NCBI GenBank assembly: GCA_037443205.1 | Contig: JBBIOU010000012.1 | Coordinates: 1 to 64,000 of the forward strand | DNA length: 64,000 nucleotides | From: JBBIOU01 sp037443205 | Lineage (GTDB): Bacteria > Bacteroidota > Bacteroidia > Flavobacteriales_D > UBA2798 | Direction of reading: 5' to 3' | Shown: positions 27,336 through 37,129 of the stretch, piece after piece | How the letters are laid out: every line of letters begins with the position of its first letter | How positions within the stretch are numbered: position 1 is the first letter of the stretch | Notes under the pieces: generated by a model | The model's input: the letters and a program-made list of their open reading frames with translations, nothing else | Told to the model about the DNA's origin: nothing | Databases searched by the model: none | Made by a program: the position numbers and the translations under genes

Positions 27336-27800
27336 TTAATGATGATATTTTTCACCTTTTAAAATAGTAAAAGCTCTGTATAGTTGCTCTGCAAAAATTA
27401 AACGAACCATTTGGTGCGTAAAAGTCATTCTAGACAAACTAATCATTTCATTAGCCCTGCTATAAGTATCGGGGCTAAACCCATAAGCACCTCCTATAAT
27501 AAAAACAACACGTTTTATGCCGGCATTTTGTTTTTTGTTAATAAAATCGGCAAATTGTATAGAATTTAATTGCTTGCCTTTTTCGTCCAACAAAACAATG
27601 TAATCAGAATCCTTTAATTGTTTGATTATCTGCTCATATTCTCTTTGGGTGGCTTGCATATTATTTGTTGTACTTTTAACATCGGCAAGCTCAGTATATT
27701 CTATTGAATTATAATGTTTTATACGGCTTAAATAGTTATTTATGCCTTCTAAAAGATACGCATCCCGTGTTTTTCCGACTGTTACTAACTTTATTTTCAT
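27336..27800 (-). CDS. rlmH: 23S rRNA (pseudouridine1915-N3)-methyltransferase RlmH
   Basis: A 154-residue SPOUT methyltransferase that methylates pseudouridine 1915 of helix 69 in 23S rRNA. Family signatures are the N-terminal IKLVTVGKTR, VLLDEKGKQLNS, IIGGAYGFSP and the C-terminal knot LSRMTFTHQMVRLIFAEQLYRA ending in GEKYHH. Its substrate helix is also the usual target of RluD-type synthases such as the one at 5299-6327. Its 3' end lies 4 bases from the methyltransferase stop on the other strand. Confidence 0.97.
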   Translation of the reverse strand: MKIKLVTVGKTRDAYLLEGINNYLSRIKHYNSIEYTELADVKSTTNNMQATQREYEQIIKQLKDSDYIVLLDEKGKQLNSIQFADFINKKQNAGIKRVVFIIGGAYGFSPDTYSRANEMISLSRMTFTHQMVRLIFAEQLYRAFTILKGEKYHH

Positions 27801-27915
27801 CGTTTATAATTTATGGTGCTTTTTTATATTTTTGCATAATACAAATAATTGTTAATAAAACATAAGTTTTATGGCAAGATATTTGCAAAGTTAATAATCA
27901 TTAATACGCATTAAA

Positions 27916-28299
27916 ATGAAAACACTGATTATCTCAACGCTTTTTGCCATAGCTGCATTAGCAGTAAAAGCTCAAACCGATATTACCGACCAGGTTGCAG
28001 GCCTTTTAAAAACCGGTAATATCAAAGAGCTGGCTAAACATCTTACAGATAATGTGGATTTAGCTGTTGGTGATTATGACGATATTGCCAGTAAAGCCCA
28101 GTCCGAACAAATTTTAAAAAAGTTTTTCGACAAAAATCAACCGAAAAACTTTACCATTAAACACAAAGGCAAAACAAGTTTGGGAGTAGAATATCGTATA
28201 GGCGAACTCGAAACTTCAGGAGGTAACTTTCGGGTTACTTTTAATCTGAAAGCCGTTGGTGACACCTACCAAATTAATCTCTTCAGAGTCGAAAATTAA
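27916..28299 (+). CDS. DUF4783 exported protein (NTF2-like)
   Basis: A 127-residue protein with a signal peptide (ISTLFAIAALAVKAQ) and a single small domain of the DUF4783 family. DUF4783 is an NTF2-like fold found in Bacteroidota and of unknown function. Typical family residues are NVDLAVGDYDDIASKAQ and GGNFRVTFNLKAVGD. It is a monocistronic gene ended by a strong hairpin terminator at 28329-28355. It probably acts in the periplasm. Confidence 0.85.
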   Translation: MKTLIISTLFAIAALAVKAQTDITDQVAGLLKTGNIKELAKHLTDNVDLAVGDYDDIASKAQSEQILKKFFDKNQPKNFTIKHKGKTSLGVEYRIGELETSGGNFRVTFNLKAVGDTYQINLFRVEN

Positions 28300-28328
28300 T
28301 TAGTTTTAAATAAATATCATGACCTTCG

Positions 28329-28355
28329 GGCACGCAAAAAAGCGTGCCTTTTTTT
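28329..28355 (+). terminator. Rho-independent terminator after the DUF4783 gene
   Basis: GGCACGC (28329-28335), a six-A loop and GCGTGCC (28342-28348) form a perfect 7-bp stem. It is followed by a run of seven T. It lies 29 bases past the DUF4783 stop and before nadC. Confidence 0.9.
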
Positions 28356-28390
28356 ATGCGCAATTATTTAGCCAACTGCCTTATTATTTA

Positions 28391-28398
28391 TAGTTTTG
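28391..28398 (+). promoter_or_regulatory. Candidate -7 box (TAGTTTTG) of nadC
   Basis: TAGTTTTG matches TAnnTTTG and ends 4 bases before the nadC ATG at 28403. If used at the normal spacing, the nadC transcript would be leaderless or nearly so. Confidence 0.5.
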
Positions 28399-28402
28399 CC
28401 TG

Positions 28403-29236
28403 ATGAATCTGAATGAATTTATTCAAGCCGCACTTGCCGAAGATGTTGGCAGCGGAGATCACACTTCGATGGCCTGCATAAACACCAATGTTGAAAGCAG
28501 TGCTAAACTTTTGATTAAAGAAGATGGAATTATTGCCGGAATAGAAATTGCCCGCGAAATATTTAAACAGGTAGATGACAACTTGGTATTTAAACAAATA
28601 ATAAATGATGGACAACAAGTTAAAAAAGGTGATATCGCATTTTATGTATCCGGCTCGCCTATCAGCATTTTAACAGCCGAAAGAGTTGTGCTCAATATTA
28701 TGCAACGCATGAGCGGAATTGCCACACAAACCAACTTACTGGTAAACGAATTAAAAGGTTTACAAACCAAAATACTCGACACCCGAAAAACCACTCCTTT
28801 ATTGCGTTTTATAGAAAAACAAGCCGTAAAAATTGGCGGGGGGTATAACCATAGATTTGGCCTGTATGACATGATTTTGATAAAAGATAATCACATTGAC
28901 TTTAGCGGGGGTATAAAAAAAGCCATAGAAAACACACAAGCCTATCTCTTAAATAATAATCTGAATTTAAAAATAGAAATTGAAACCAGAAACATTGACG
29001 AAGTAATGCAAGTTTTAAACATCGGTGGTGTTCACAGAATTATGCTTGATAATTATGATATTGATACACTTGCAAAGGCTGTAAAATTAATAGGAGGAAA
29101 ATACGAAACCGAAGCATCTGGCGGAATAACCCTCAATAACATTCGTCAGTATGCCGAAACCGGTGTAAATTATATCTCTGTAGGCTCTATAACACATTCA
29201 GTAAAATGCTTAGATCTTAGTTTAAAGGCATGTTGA
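28403..29236 (+). CDS. nadC: Nicotinate-nucleotide pyrophosphorylase (quinolinate phosphoribosyltransferase)
   Basis: A 277-residue enzyme that converts quinolinate and PRPP to nicotinate mononucleotide and CO2 in de novo NAD synthesis. Motifs are AEDVGSGDHTS, VVLNIMQRMSGIAT, LDTRKTTPLLR, KIGGGYNHRFGLYDMILIKDNH (split: GGYNHRFGLYDM, ILIKDNH), EIETRN and ASGGITLNNI. It overlaps the YihY gene by 7 bases. Confidence 0.97.
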   Translation: MNLNEFIQAALAEDVGSGDHTSMACINTNVESSAKLLIKEDGIIAGIEIAREIFKQVDDNLVFKQIINDGQQVKKGDIAFYVSGSPISILTAERVVLNIMQRMSGIATQTNLLVNELKGLQTKILDTRKTTPLLRFIEKQAVKIGGGYNHRFGLYDMILIKDNHIDFSGGIKKAIENTQAYLLNNNLNLKIEIETRNIDEVMQVLNIGGVHRIMLDNYDIDTLAKAVKLIGGKYETEASGGITLNNIRQYAETGVNYISVGSITHSVKCLDLSLKAC

Positions 29237-30186
29237 AACATTTTTATCAAAAAATATTAATTAAATTTATACACAGAACCCGAAGCATTAATTTACCGGG
29301 CAACCAGGGAGTGTCGCTCTACTCGGCCGGTTATTTCTTTATCAACGGACTTAAAAATAATCTGATTGCTCAACGCGCTGCTTCAATTACATTTAGATTT
29401 TTTTTAGCCCTTTTTCCTCTCATCATATTCTTGTTTTCAGTAGTACCCTACATACCTATAAAAAATTTTCACGAAAACATTCTTAACAATATACACAGTT
29501 TCTTTCCCGATGAAGTGTATTTATTTTTCGAAAGTTTTTTATACGACCTGATTAAAAAGAAACACTCGGTTTTACTATCGGTAGGTTTTTTGCTTACTAT
29601 ATATTTTTCGGCTAATGGAATTAGCGCCTTGCTGAATACCCTGAACCAAAGTAACCAACATACCGGCAAACGAAATTTTTTTAAACAATGGCTCTGGTCT
29701 CTCACGCTGCTTATCTTGTTTTTTATACTATCTACGCTGGTAACACTGGTTTCAGGTTTTGGAACCACCATCATCAATTATCTTTTCAACCGAGAAATAA
29801 TCAGCGGTAATACAGCTTATTATTTGATTTGGACAATTAAATCTTTATTATCTTTACTGATCATGTACATGCTAATATCTGTAATCTACAACATAGCCGA
29901 TACCGGCAAAACAAAATGGAAACTTTTTACAGCCGGAGCCTTTGCAGGAACAGTATTGATACTATTGCTTAAAGAAGGTTTCTCGTTTTATGTTACACAC
30001 ATTGCCAATTTCAGCAAAATATACGGGCATCTGGGTGCTGCATTGGCATTTATGCTGTTTATGTATTATCTGTTTTATCTGTTGATTATAGGATACGAAT
30101 TAAACAATAGTCTTAACTCAGCTAAATTAAACTCATCAAAATACCCTAAACCATCCGCTACTAAAAACATATCTAACCCCAGGTAA
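29230..30186 (+). CDS. YihY/virulence factor BrkB-family membrane protein
   Basis: A 318-residue inner-membrane protein with about six TM helices and the YihY pattern: LIAQRAASITFRFFLALFP near residue 50, a second AANGISALLNTL piece and GHLGAALAFMLFMYYLFYLLIIGYELN near the end (split). The family's function is not established; the old tRNA-ribonuclease link (rbn) is not accepted. It overlaps nadC by 7 bases and is followed by the M1 peptidase after 1 base, so the three form an operon. Confidence 0.88.
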   Translation: MLKHFYQKILIKFIHRTRSINLPGNQGVSLYSAGYFFINGLKNNLIAQRAASITFRFFLALFPLIIFLFSVVPYIPIKNFHENILNNIHSFFPDEVYLFFESFLYDLIKKKHSVLLSVGFLLTIYFSANGISALLNTLNQSNQHTGKRNFFKQWLWSLTLLILFFILSTLVTLVSGFGTTIINYLFNREIISGNTAYYLIWTIKSLLSLLIMYMLISVIYNIADTGKTKWKLFTAGAFAGTVLILLLKEGFSFYVTHIANFSKIYGHLGAALAFMLFMYYLFYLLIIGYELNNSLNSAKLNSSKYPKPSATKNISNPR

Positions 30187-30187
30187 T

Positions 30188-33100
30188 ATGAAAATAAAAC
30201 TCCTTCTATCCATATTATTTCAGATAATTTACCTAGCAGCAAGCCTTGGTCAATTTTACGATCCTCTGCTGCCGCCCAATACTTATCAAAGCAAAGGAAA
30301 CCCACATTACTGGAAAAACCGCATACCGCATCCGGGCTATTGGCAACAAGATGTACATTATACCATCCGTGCAAATATTGACGAAACAAAACACATCATT
30401 GAGGCAGAACTTACTTTGGTTTATACCAATAATTCACCCGATGATTTAAACTATGTTTTCTTTCATTTATATCAGGAAGCTTTTCAACCCGGCTCCTATT
30501 ACGACAAACTAAGCAGGGCAAACGGCTTAAAACCAAATTATGGACGTTACGAAACCGAAGGAAAAGGTACAGAAGTAGATTACATTGTTGTTGACGGCAA
30601 AGAATTAAAAACCGAACAAGATAATACTATCTTAAAAGTATTTTTAAATAAACCCATAGCAAGCGGAACCAGTGAAACTTTTAAAGTTAAATTTAAAACA
30701 TATTTTGACGGCAGTAATGGTGTTGGCAGGCGTTTTAAAAAATTTAATACTGCCGGATATACCCACTACGATGGCGTACATTGGTATCCCAGAATATGTG
30801 TTTACGATCGAAAATTCGGCTGGTGTACAGACCAACACCTGGGCAAAGAATTTTATGGTGATTTCGGATGTTATGACGTTGAACTAACCTTTTCTGATAA
30901 TTACATTGTTGAAGCCACCGGTAATTTAATTAACCGGGATGAAGTACTACCGGAAGAACTAAGAAAAAAACTCGATATAAAAAACTTTACGCAACCAATA
31001 TATGAAAATGAAATAAGTGAAATTATACCCTACACACCTTCAAAAAGAAAAACATGGAAATATCACGCTGAAAATGTACATGATTTTGCCTTTACTGCCG
31101 ACCCTACATACCGTATTGGCGAAGCCACCTGGAATGGAATAACCTGCATCTCCCTGGCACAGGAACACCATGCCTGGAAATGGCAAAATGCTGCCGAATA
31201 TGCAGCCAAAGTTATTCAGGTTTATTCTGAAGATTTTGGTATGTACGTATATCATAAAATAGTGGTTGCTGATGCACGTGACGGAATGGAATACCCCATG
31301 ATTACACTGGACGGAGGTTATGACCCGGATTACAGAGGTTTACTGGCCCACGAAATCGGTCACAACTGGTTTTTCGGGCAGGTAGGCAATAACGAAACTT
31401 ACCGCGCCTGTCTGGACGAAGGATTTACCCAATTTCTTACTGCCTGGAGCCTGCAAAAAATTGATGGTGATACTATAATTAAATCAAGACCCGACAATTG
31501 GTACGAAAATAAATATAAAAGATATGAAACTGTACGCGAAACCAGCGTATATACACGCTATTTGTCAGATGCAATCAAAGGAGAAGATATTTATTTAAAT
31601 ACACACTCGGATGATTTTCAAAGTACCGAACGCCACGGTGCAGGTTACAGGCATGTTTATTTTAAAACAGCTACAATGCTCTATAATTTGCAATATGTGT
31701 TGGGTGACGAACTATTTTTATCAGCCATGCAACATTACTTTAACCAATGGAAAATTGCACATCCCTATATAGAAGACTTCAGAAATTCTATTATTCAATT
31801 CACTAAAGTTGACTTAAACTGGTTTTTCGATCAATGGTTCGAAACCAAAAAAAACATAGATTATGCCGTATGTTCTGCTAAATATGGCGACACCGAAAAC
31901 CAATATAAAATAAAATTCAAACGCATCGGAGAGATGCAAATGCCTATTGATTTTGCTGTAGTGGGTAAAAATGATTCCTTATATTTTTTTCATATTCCAA
32001 ATACCTGGTTTGTAAAAAAAACAAATGCTGTGGTTTTACCTAAGTGGACCGGTTGGGGAAAATTAAATACTACCTACGAAGCCACAATTACCTTACCGGC
32101 CGGCATAAAAGATGTTATTATTGACCCCAGCAACCGGCTGGCTGATGTAGATAGATTAAACAACAAACTAAGTTTCCCGGCAACATTCAATTTCGATTCG
32201 CATATTTACAACTTGCCAGATATATACAATTATGAAGTTTTTGTTAGACCTGAGCTGTGGTATAATGGTTTTGACGGAATGAAAATTGGCTTTCATGCCA
32301 ATGGAAATTATATGAACTATAAACATATTTTTAGTTTAAGTGCCTGGTATAATACAGGTATGTTGCGAAGACTACCCGCTTATATACCTCAATTTGACGG
32401 AGTAAACAATCAGTTCGATCCTTTTTCGGTTGCACTAACATACAAAACAGGCACCAACAGAATTGTAGAAAAATCAAATATATTTATTGAAGGAAAAATA
32501 TTAGACGGTTTAAAAGCATCGCTTTTTGGATGGGAAAAATGGAGCAGAAACAACCAATTGCGTTTTTATGCTTATTATAAGCTGATGTTGCGCACCGATA
32601 CCGCTTCTACCTACTACTTGCTTTACCCGCAGGAATGGGGAATAGCTAAATACAATACCACTATAAACCTGGGTATAGATAAAATGTACACTTATCACGG
32701 AGGAAGCGGGCATGTGAACATACATTTAAGAAGCTCGTCATTAGGCAGCGACTATCATTTTTCACAACTCACCTTTACAAGTATTCAACGCACCCGTATA
32801 TGGCGTACACAACTAAATACCCGCATTTTTGCACAATATGGAACAGGCACTTCGCTACCCCGCGAGTCTGCATTGTTTGTGGCAGGTGCCAACCCCGAAG
32901 AAATGATGGAAAATAAATATATGCGCAGCATAGGATTTTTTGATTACAACTGGCAAGGATTGGGCAATAATACCAATCACTTACAATTTGGCGGTGGCTT
33001 AAACCTGAGAGGATATGCCGGTTATCTGCTTCCCGAGCAAGATAGTTTATTTAACATCAGCTACCATTATGCCGGAAATTCTGGAGCTTCGGTTAGCGTT

Positions 33101-33412
33101 GAATGGGATTTACAAAAAATAATTCGCTGGAAACCGCGCAAATTAAGCAACTATCTTGGCTTAGATGTTTATGTATTTACTGATGCAGGTATACTAAATA
33201 AAGAAATAAACGGAAACAGACTGAATTTTGCATCATTTAGAGTTGATGCAGGTATAGGCACCGCACTTAGCATTAAAAAATTCGGACCGCTAACAAATAT
33301 TAAACCGCTGGTGATACGATTTGATATGCCATTATTTTTAAACAGATTGCCTTATCTGCAAGATAACTACTTTGCCTTTAGATGGTTATTGGGAATAAGC
33401 AGAAGTTTTTAG
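30188..33412 (+). CDS. M1 metallopeptidase with C-terminal outer-membrane barrel-like domain
   Basis: A 1074-residue exported protein (signal peptide in the first 20 residues). Residues about 35-640 are an M1 aminopeptidase. GMEYP replaces the GAMEN exopeptidase motif. The zinc site is HEIGHNW with His388, and a Glu lies 18 residues after the second His (HExxHx18E). Residues about 675-1074 are unlike other M1 domains. They have alternating aromatic and polar strands, a GGGLNLRGYAGYLLP turn, a penultimate RFDMPLFLNRLP strand and a final FAFRWLLGISRSF ending in Phe, as in Omp85/BamA-type barrels. This suggests a surface-anchored peptidase, but the barrel is inferred from pattern only. It is the last gene of the nadC operon. 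Confidence 0.87.
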   Translation: MKIKLLLSILFQIIYLAASLGQFYDPLLPPNTYQSKGNPHYWKNRIPHPGYWQQDVHYTIRANIDETKHIIEAELTLVYTNNSPDDLNYVFFHLYQEAFQPGSYYDKLSRANGLKPNYGRYETEGKGTEVDYIVVDGKELKTEQDNTILKVFLNKPIASGTSETFKVKFKTYFDGSNGVGRRFKKFNTAGYTHYDGVHWYPRICVYDRKFGWCTDQHLGKEFYGDFGCYDVELTFSDNYIVEATGNLINRDEVLPEELRKKLDIKNFTQPIYENEISEIIPYTPSKRKTWKYHAENVHDFAFTADPTYRIGEATWNGITCISLAQEHHAWKWQNAAEYAAKVIQVYSEDFGMYVYHKIVVADARDGMEYPMITLDGGYDPDYRGLLAHEIGHNWFFGQVGNNETYRACLDEGFTQFLTAWSLQKIDGDTIIKSRPDNWYENKYKRYETVRETSVYTRYLSDAIKGEDIYLNTHSDDFQSTERHGAGYRHVYFKTATMLYNLQYVLGDELFLSAMQHYFNQWKIAHPYIEDFRNSIIQFTKVDLNWFFDQWFETKKNIDYAVCSAKYGDTENQYKIKFKRIGEMQMPIDFAVVGKNDSLYFFHIPNTWFVKKTNAVVLPKWTGWGKLNTTYEATITLPAGIKDVIIDPSNRLADVDRLNNKLSFPATFNFDSHIYNLPDIYNYEVFVRPELWYNGFDGMKIGFHANGNYMNYKHIFSLSAWYNTGMLRRLPAYIPQFDGVNNQFDPFSVALTYKTGTNRIVEKSNIFIEGKILDGLKASLFGWEKWSRNNQLRFYAYYKLMLRTDTASTYYLLYPQEWGIAKYNTTINLGIDKMYTYHGGSGHVNIHLRSSSLGSDYHFSQLTFTSIQRTRIWRTQLNTRIFAQYGTGTSLPRESALFVAGANPEEMMENKYMRSIGFFDYNWQGLGNNTNHLQFGGGLNLRGYAGYLLPEQDSLFNISYHYAGNSGASVSVEWDLQKIIRWKPRKLSNYLGLDVYVFTDAGILNKEINGNRLNFASFRVDAGIGTALSIKKFGPLTNIKPLVIRFDMPLFLNRLPYLQDNYFAFRWLLGISRSF

Positions 33413-33416
33413 TTTG

Positions 33417-34523
33417 CTAATTGAGTTTTTTAAAAAAAACAGGTTTATAATCAGTAAAAACCTCAGGATAAAAGAAATAAACCAAATCTTTTAATACCAC
33501 ATCGGGTTGTGCGGATGATTTTTCAAAATATTGATTTTGTGAAGTATTGCAATGTATAACTCTGCCGGTTTTTACGGCTTTAAAATATTTATAACGATGG
33601 TCTTCGTTGAGCAAATCGTTTAAACTATAGTCCGGTTTTTCATGCGAAATAATCAACCATATATCTGCATTTATGGCTCTGTTAAATACATACTCAAAAT
33701 CCATCGGATATACATTATTTATATTACTATCTGCAAAAATATACTCCCCACCGGCATCTTTTATAAAATTTGCCGCATAACTATTGGCACCTTGAACATA
33801 CCATACTCCTTTGTGTGGTTTATTGGTAAATACACTAGGCTTGTTGATTTGTTTTTGTGCTGTTTGTTTAATTAAATGATAGTTTGCTTCGATTAATTGA
33901 AACAGGCTATCCGCCATAGCTTCACGACCTAAGAGTAAAGCTATAAACTTAATCCATTCTGTTCTTGCTAACGGTGTATTTTCTAAATAATCGGCATTAT
34001 AAATGTGTACAATACCGTATTTACTTACATCAGGGTATTTATCTCCCTGAAACGGATAAGTCATCATAACCTGAGGGGATAGGGAAATAAGTTTTTCCGC
34101 ATCTATTTCTTTGCCATTGCTTATTTCAATTAGTTTTTTATTTTCAATTTTATTTCTATACAAGCTATCGGTTATATAATTTAAACCACTGAAACCTTTT
34201 ATGCAAGTATCTGCTTCAAGCATACTAAAATACGGTAGCCAGGTAGTAGAATTAATGGCAAAAGAATAGACAGGCAATTTGATACAAGTGTTGCAACCAG
34301 AAAAATTATAGGTGCTTATTGGATTTATGGTATCTGGTAAAAAAAATATTGTTGCCTGTGCTATACTATCAGACAAATACTGTATTTGAAAACCTTTGGC
34401 GTAATTTATTTTAGTTTTATAAGTAAATCTGAATTTAACATGCTGTTCTGTGTGTAAAGTTGGGTTATTATTATTACAAGCAAAAAAAATACTTAAGCAA
34501 AAAAAAATAAAATAAAAACGCAT
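33417..34523 (-). CDS. Lipoprotein substrate-binding protein, BtuF/FepB-like (ABC transporter)
   Basis: The 368-residue protein has a lipoprotein signal (FFCLSIFFAC, lipobox Cys near 16). It has the two-lobe periplasmic binding pattern of cobalamin/siderophore receptors: NGKEIDAEKLISLSPQVMMTYP in the first lobe, GVWYVQGANSYAANFIKDAGGEYIFAD linking to the second, and an ADIWLIISHEKPDY motif. Cobalamin is possible, since icmF and metH need it, but the ligand cannot be read from sequence. No permease or ATPase gene lies next to it. It overlaps the serine hydrolase by TAATG. Confidence 0.75.
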   Translation of the reverse strand: MRFYFIFFCLSIFFACNNNNPTLHTEQHVKFRFTYKTKINYAKGFQIQYLSDSIAQATIFFLPDTINPISTYNFSGCNTCIKLPVYSFAINSTTWLPYFSMLEADTCIKGFSGLNYITDSLYRNKIENKKLIEISNGKEIDAEKLISLSPQVMMTYPFQGDKYPDVSKYGIVHIYNADYLENTPLARTEWIKFIALLLGREAMADSLFQLIEANYHLIKQTAQKQINKPSVFTNKPHKGVWYVQGANSYAANFIKDAGGEYIFADSNINNVYPMDFEYVFNRAINADIWLIISHEKPDYSLNDLLNEDHRYKYFKAVKTGRVIHCNTSQNQYFEKSSAQPDVVLKDLVYFFYPEVFTDYKPVFFKKLN

Positions 34524-36055
34524 TATTTAATTTTATTAAAATCCAATTCCGTAAAATCAAAATCAGGATTAGGAATATTAATTTGTAGAGACATCACACG
34601 TTGTTTATTTTCATCTAAGAAAAACGTAACGGTTCCGTAGGGTAATGAGGGGTGCTCTTTGAGTTTTATTCTAAACACATCACCTTCCCAGTGCTCAAGA
34701 GCGCCATACATAGTAGGTGTATGTGCCAGTTTTAGATGTAACTGATTGTTTTTATATTCAATAATGCAAGCACCATAAACATTGCCTGAATATAAACCGG
34801 CATAATCTTGTATGGAAAGTGTAGGCATTTTATCTTTGTTGCGCATACGCATTGCTTCAGCTTCTTTTTCTTTCATGTATTCTTCGTAGTTTTTATAATA
34901 ATTCAGGTAGGTTTTACTCCAGTCATTTTGTTGCGGGTTGCCAATAAAATATTCTATAAGCTGATACATGCAGGCATAAGGCAAAGTTGTAGCAGAATTG
35001 GTAAGTATTACTCCGCCAGTTTTTATTTCAGGTATCAAAAATAGTTGACAAACCATACCATCTAATCCTCCGCTATGGGCAACAATTTTGTAACCATAAA
35101 AATCAAAGCTTTCCCAGCCCAGACAGTAGCTGTTAAAATGTTTTGAAGGCATCAGGGCTTCCGAGAACAACGATACATTATCAATGGTTTGCGGCAGATG
35201 CATTTCGCGCATTTGCTTTTCACTGATAATTTGTTCATCTTTCCATTTTCCTTTGTTGAGTTGAAAAATTATCCATTTAGCCATGTCGTTTACGGTTGAA
35301 TTTATGGCACCGGCAGGCGCTATATTGTCCCAATTTACATAGCTGATAGGCACCATCAAACCATCTACTTTGGCGTGAGGTTGTGCTACATTTTTTTCAT
35401 TTTTTTGCAAGGTAATGCTTGTGTTACTGTCTTTCATTCCTAATTTATCAAATATTTTTTCTTTTATAAATTCTTCCCACGTTTTACCGCTTACTGCTTT
35501 TATTATTTCACCTGCAACTAAATACATAATATTACTGTATCCGTATTTTTCTCTGAAACCATGGACAGGTTTAAGATAACGAGCATGTTCAATTATCTCC
35601 TGACTATTATACTTGGAAGCATACCAGATTAAATCTCCGCTAAATGTTGCCAATCCGGTTCGGTGCGAAAGTATATCGCGTATGGTTGTATTTTGAGTTA
35701 CGTAATCATCATATAATCTGAAATACGGTACATAATCAATCACTTTATCATCCCATTTTAATTTTTTTTCGTCAACCAATATAGCTATAGCTGCACTGGT
35801 AAACGCTTTAGTTAACGAGGCAATACCGAATTTTGTATCTGCATTAACTTTTACTTTACTGCCTGCAGATATAGTACCATATCCTTTAGATAATATCACC
35901 GAATCATTCATTACAATACATACTGCCATACCGGGACTTTCCCATTCTTTACGTGCTTCTTCCAGGTAATTATCTATTTTAGAAATGTCTATCTGTTGAG
36001 GATAAACAAAAATGCTGATAAGGCAATAAGTAATTAAAAATAATTTTTTATACAT
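34523..36055 (-). CDS. Beta-lactamase-fold serine hydrolase (class C-like), exported
   Basis: A 510-residue protein with a signal peptide (LFLITYCLISIFVYP). The penicillin-binding fold carries SLTK (catalytic Ser80, Lys83), YSN at 173-175 and HSGG in place of KTG. A C-terminal extension of about 110 residues looks like the DUF3471 beta domain. It probably acts on peptides or esters in the periplasm; calling it a beta-lactamase would be unsupported. It lies between the ureohydrolase (4 bases upstream) and the BtuF-like lipoprotein (one-base overlap). Confidence 0.88.
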   Translation of the reverse strand: MYKKLFLITYCLISIFVYPQQIDISKIDNYLEEARKEWESPGMAVCIVMNDSVILSKGYGTISAGSKVKVNADTKFGIASLTKAFTSAAIAILVDEKKLKWDDKVIDYVPYFRLYDDYVTQNTTIRDILSHRTGLATFSGDLIWYASKYNSQEIIEHARYLKPVHGFREKYGYSNIMYLVAGEIIKAVSGKTWEEFIKEKIFDKLGMKDSNTSITLQKNEKNVAQPHAKVDGLMVPISYVNWDNIAPAGAINSTVNDMAKWIIFQLNKGKWKDEQIISEKQMREMHLPQTIDNVSLFSEALMPSKHFNSYCLGWESFDFYGYKIVAHSGGLDGMVCQLFLIPEIKTGGVILTNSATTLPYACMYQLIEYFIGNPQQNDWSKTYLNYYKNYEEYMKEKEAEAMRMRNKDKMPTLSIQDYAGLYSGNVYGACIIEYKNNQLHLKLAHTPTMYGALEHWEGDVFRIKLKEHPSLPYGTVTFFLDENKQRVMSLQINIPNPDFDFTELDFNKIK

Positions 36056-36059
36056 GTTT

Positions 36060-37124
36060 TCAGGGTTTTAAATCATTAGCATTTGAAAGAAATACACAAA
36101 GTTTCCAAAGCATACGTGCGCCCACATTAGCATCCCATTCATCTTCGGCAGGCGATACTTCGTTTAAATCAAAACTTATTATCTTTTTGCCCGATTCAAT
36201 AAGTTTACGAAACAGATAAATACACTGTTCAAATTCCAAGCCTCCGGGTACAGGTGTTCCGGTGTTAGGACAGAAACGAGGATCTAAACCATCTATATCA
36301 AAACTTATATGAACTTTTTGAGGTAATTTAGCAATAATTTCATCGCATAATTGCTGCCAACTATAGCCTTCATACATTTTGCTTTTTAGATACGAATCAT
36401 AAATAATTTCAATTCGTTTTGCATTATTTTGTGCGTATAATATTTCCTCTTTACATATATCGCGAATACCTACCTGCACCAGTTTATGTATTTCGGGCAA
36501 CTCGTTTAATGCATTATACATAATTGATGCATGCGAATAGGTAAAACCTTCGTAAGCTTTTCTTAGGTCGGCATGCGCATCAATTTGCAAAATACCAAAA
36601 TTGCCGTGTTGTTCAGCTAATGCCCGGTATAAACCTAATGGCGTGCTATGATCACCGCCCAACAATGCAACTACTTTATCTTGTTGCATTAAATCTTTGC
36701 ATTTTTCATATACACGTTGATGCAGCATTTCGCAAGCCTGGTTTACCTCAGCCAATACCAATTGTTGTGCCTGATTTTGCTGCAGCAATCCTCCATGTTC
36801 TAAAAAGCGTATGTAGGCTGATGCCTGCTCTCTTAAACTATCATTTATTTCTTTCCATTCCGTACTGATGGGCGATAAAAAAAAGCCTATTTTCCAGGCT
36901 TCCGGATTATCTATGTCGTAAAAATCGAGCTGGGGGGATGCATTTAAAATTGCTTCCGGACCATTGCTTGTTCCTTCGCCATAAGAAACTGTAACATCCC
37001 ATGGCACAGGCAATATAACTATTTTACTTTCTTCTTGTGTAAAAGGTAATCCAAACAGGTTCCCGTTATGCTGACCTACTCCATCCGGGTTAAATGTGGC
37101 TATTTTATTTTCTTTTGTACTCAC
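36060..37124 (-). CDS. Ureohydrolase (agmatinase/formimidoylglutamase family)
   Basis: A 354-residue manganese hydrolase of the arginase superfamily. The ligand motifs are GGDHS, DAHADLR and SFDIDGLDP, all intact. It ends in a typical SPAEDEWDANVGARMLWKL helix. The family includes agmatinase, formimidoylglutamase and arginase; sequence alone does not decide, but agmatinase is the usual annotation for this Bacteroidota branch. It has 5-base gaps on both sides, so it belongs to the unit 37657-33417. Confidence 0.85.
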   Translation of the reverse strand: MSTKENKIATFNPDGVGQHNGNLFGLPFTQEESKIVILPVPWDVTVSYGEGTSNGPEAILNASPQLDFYDIDNPEAWKIGFFLSPISTEWKEINDSLREQASAYIRFLEHGGLLQQNQAQQLVLAEVNQACEMLHQRVYEKCKDLMQQDKVVALLGGDHSTPLGLYRALAEQHGNFGILQIDAHADLRKAYEGFTYSHASIMYNALNELPEIHKLVQVGIRDICKEEILYAQNNAKRIEIIYDSYLKSKMYEGYSWQQLCDEIIAKLPQKVHISFDIDGLDPRFCPNTGTPVPGGLEFEQCIYLFRKLIESGKKIISFDLNEVSPAEDEWDANVGARMLWKLCVFLSNANDLKP

Positions 37125-37129
37125 TTTGA

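Noticed and set aside
34523..36055. True beta-lactamase
   Set aside because: SLTK, YSN and HSGG only show the penicillin-binding fold; many such proteins are peptidases or esterases, so no resistance is claimed.
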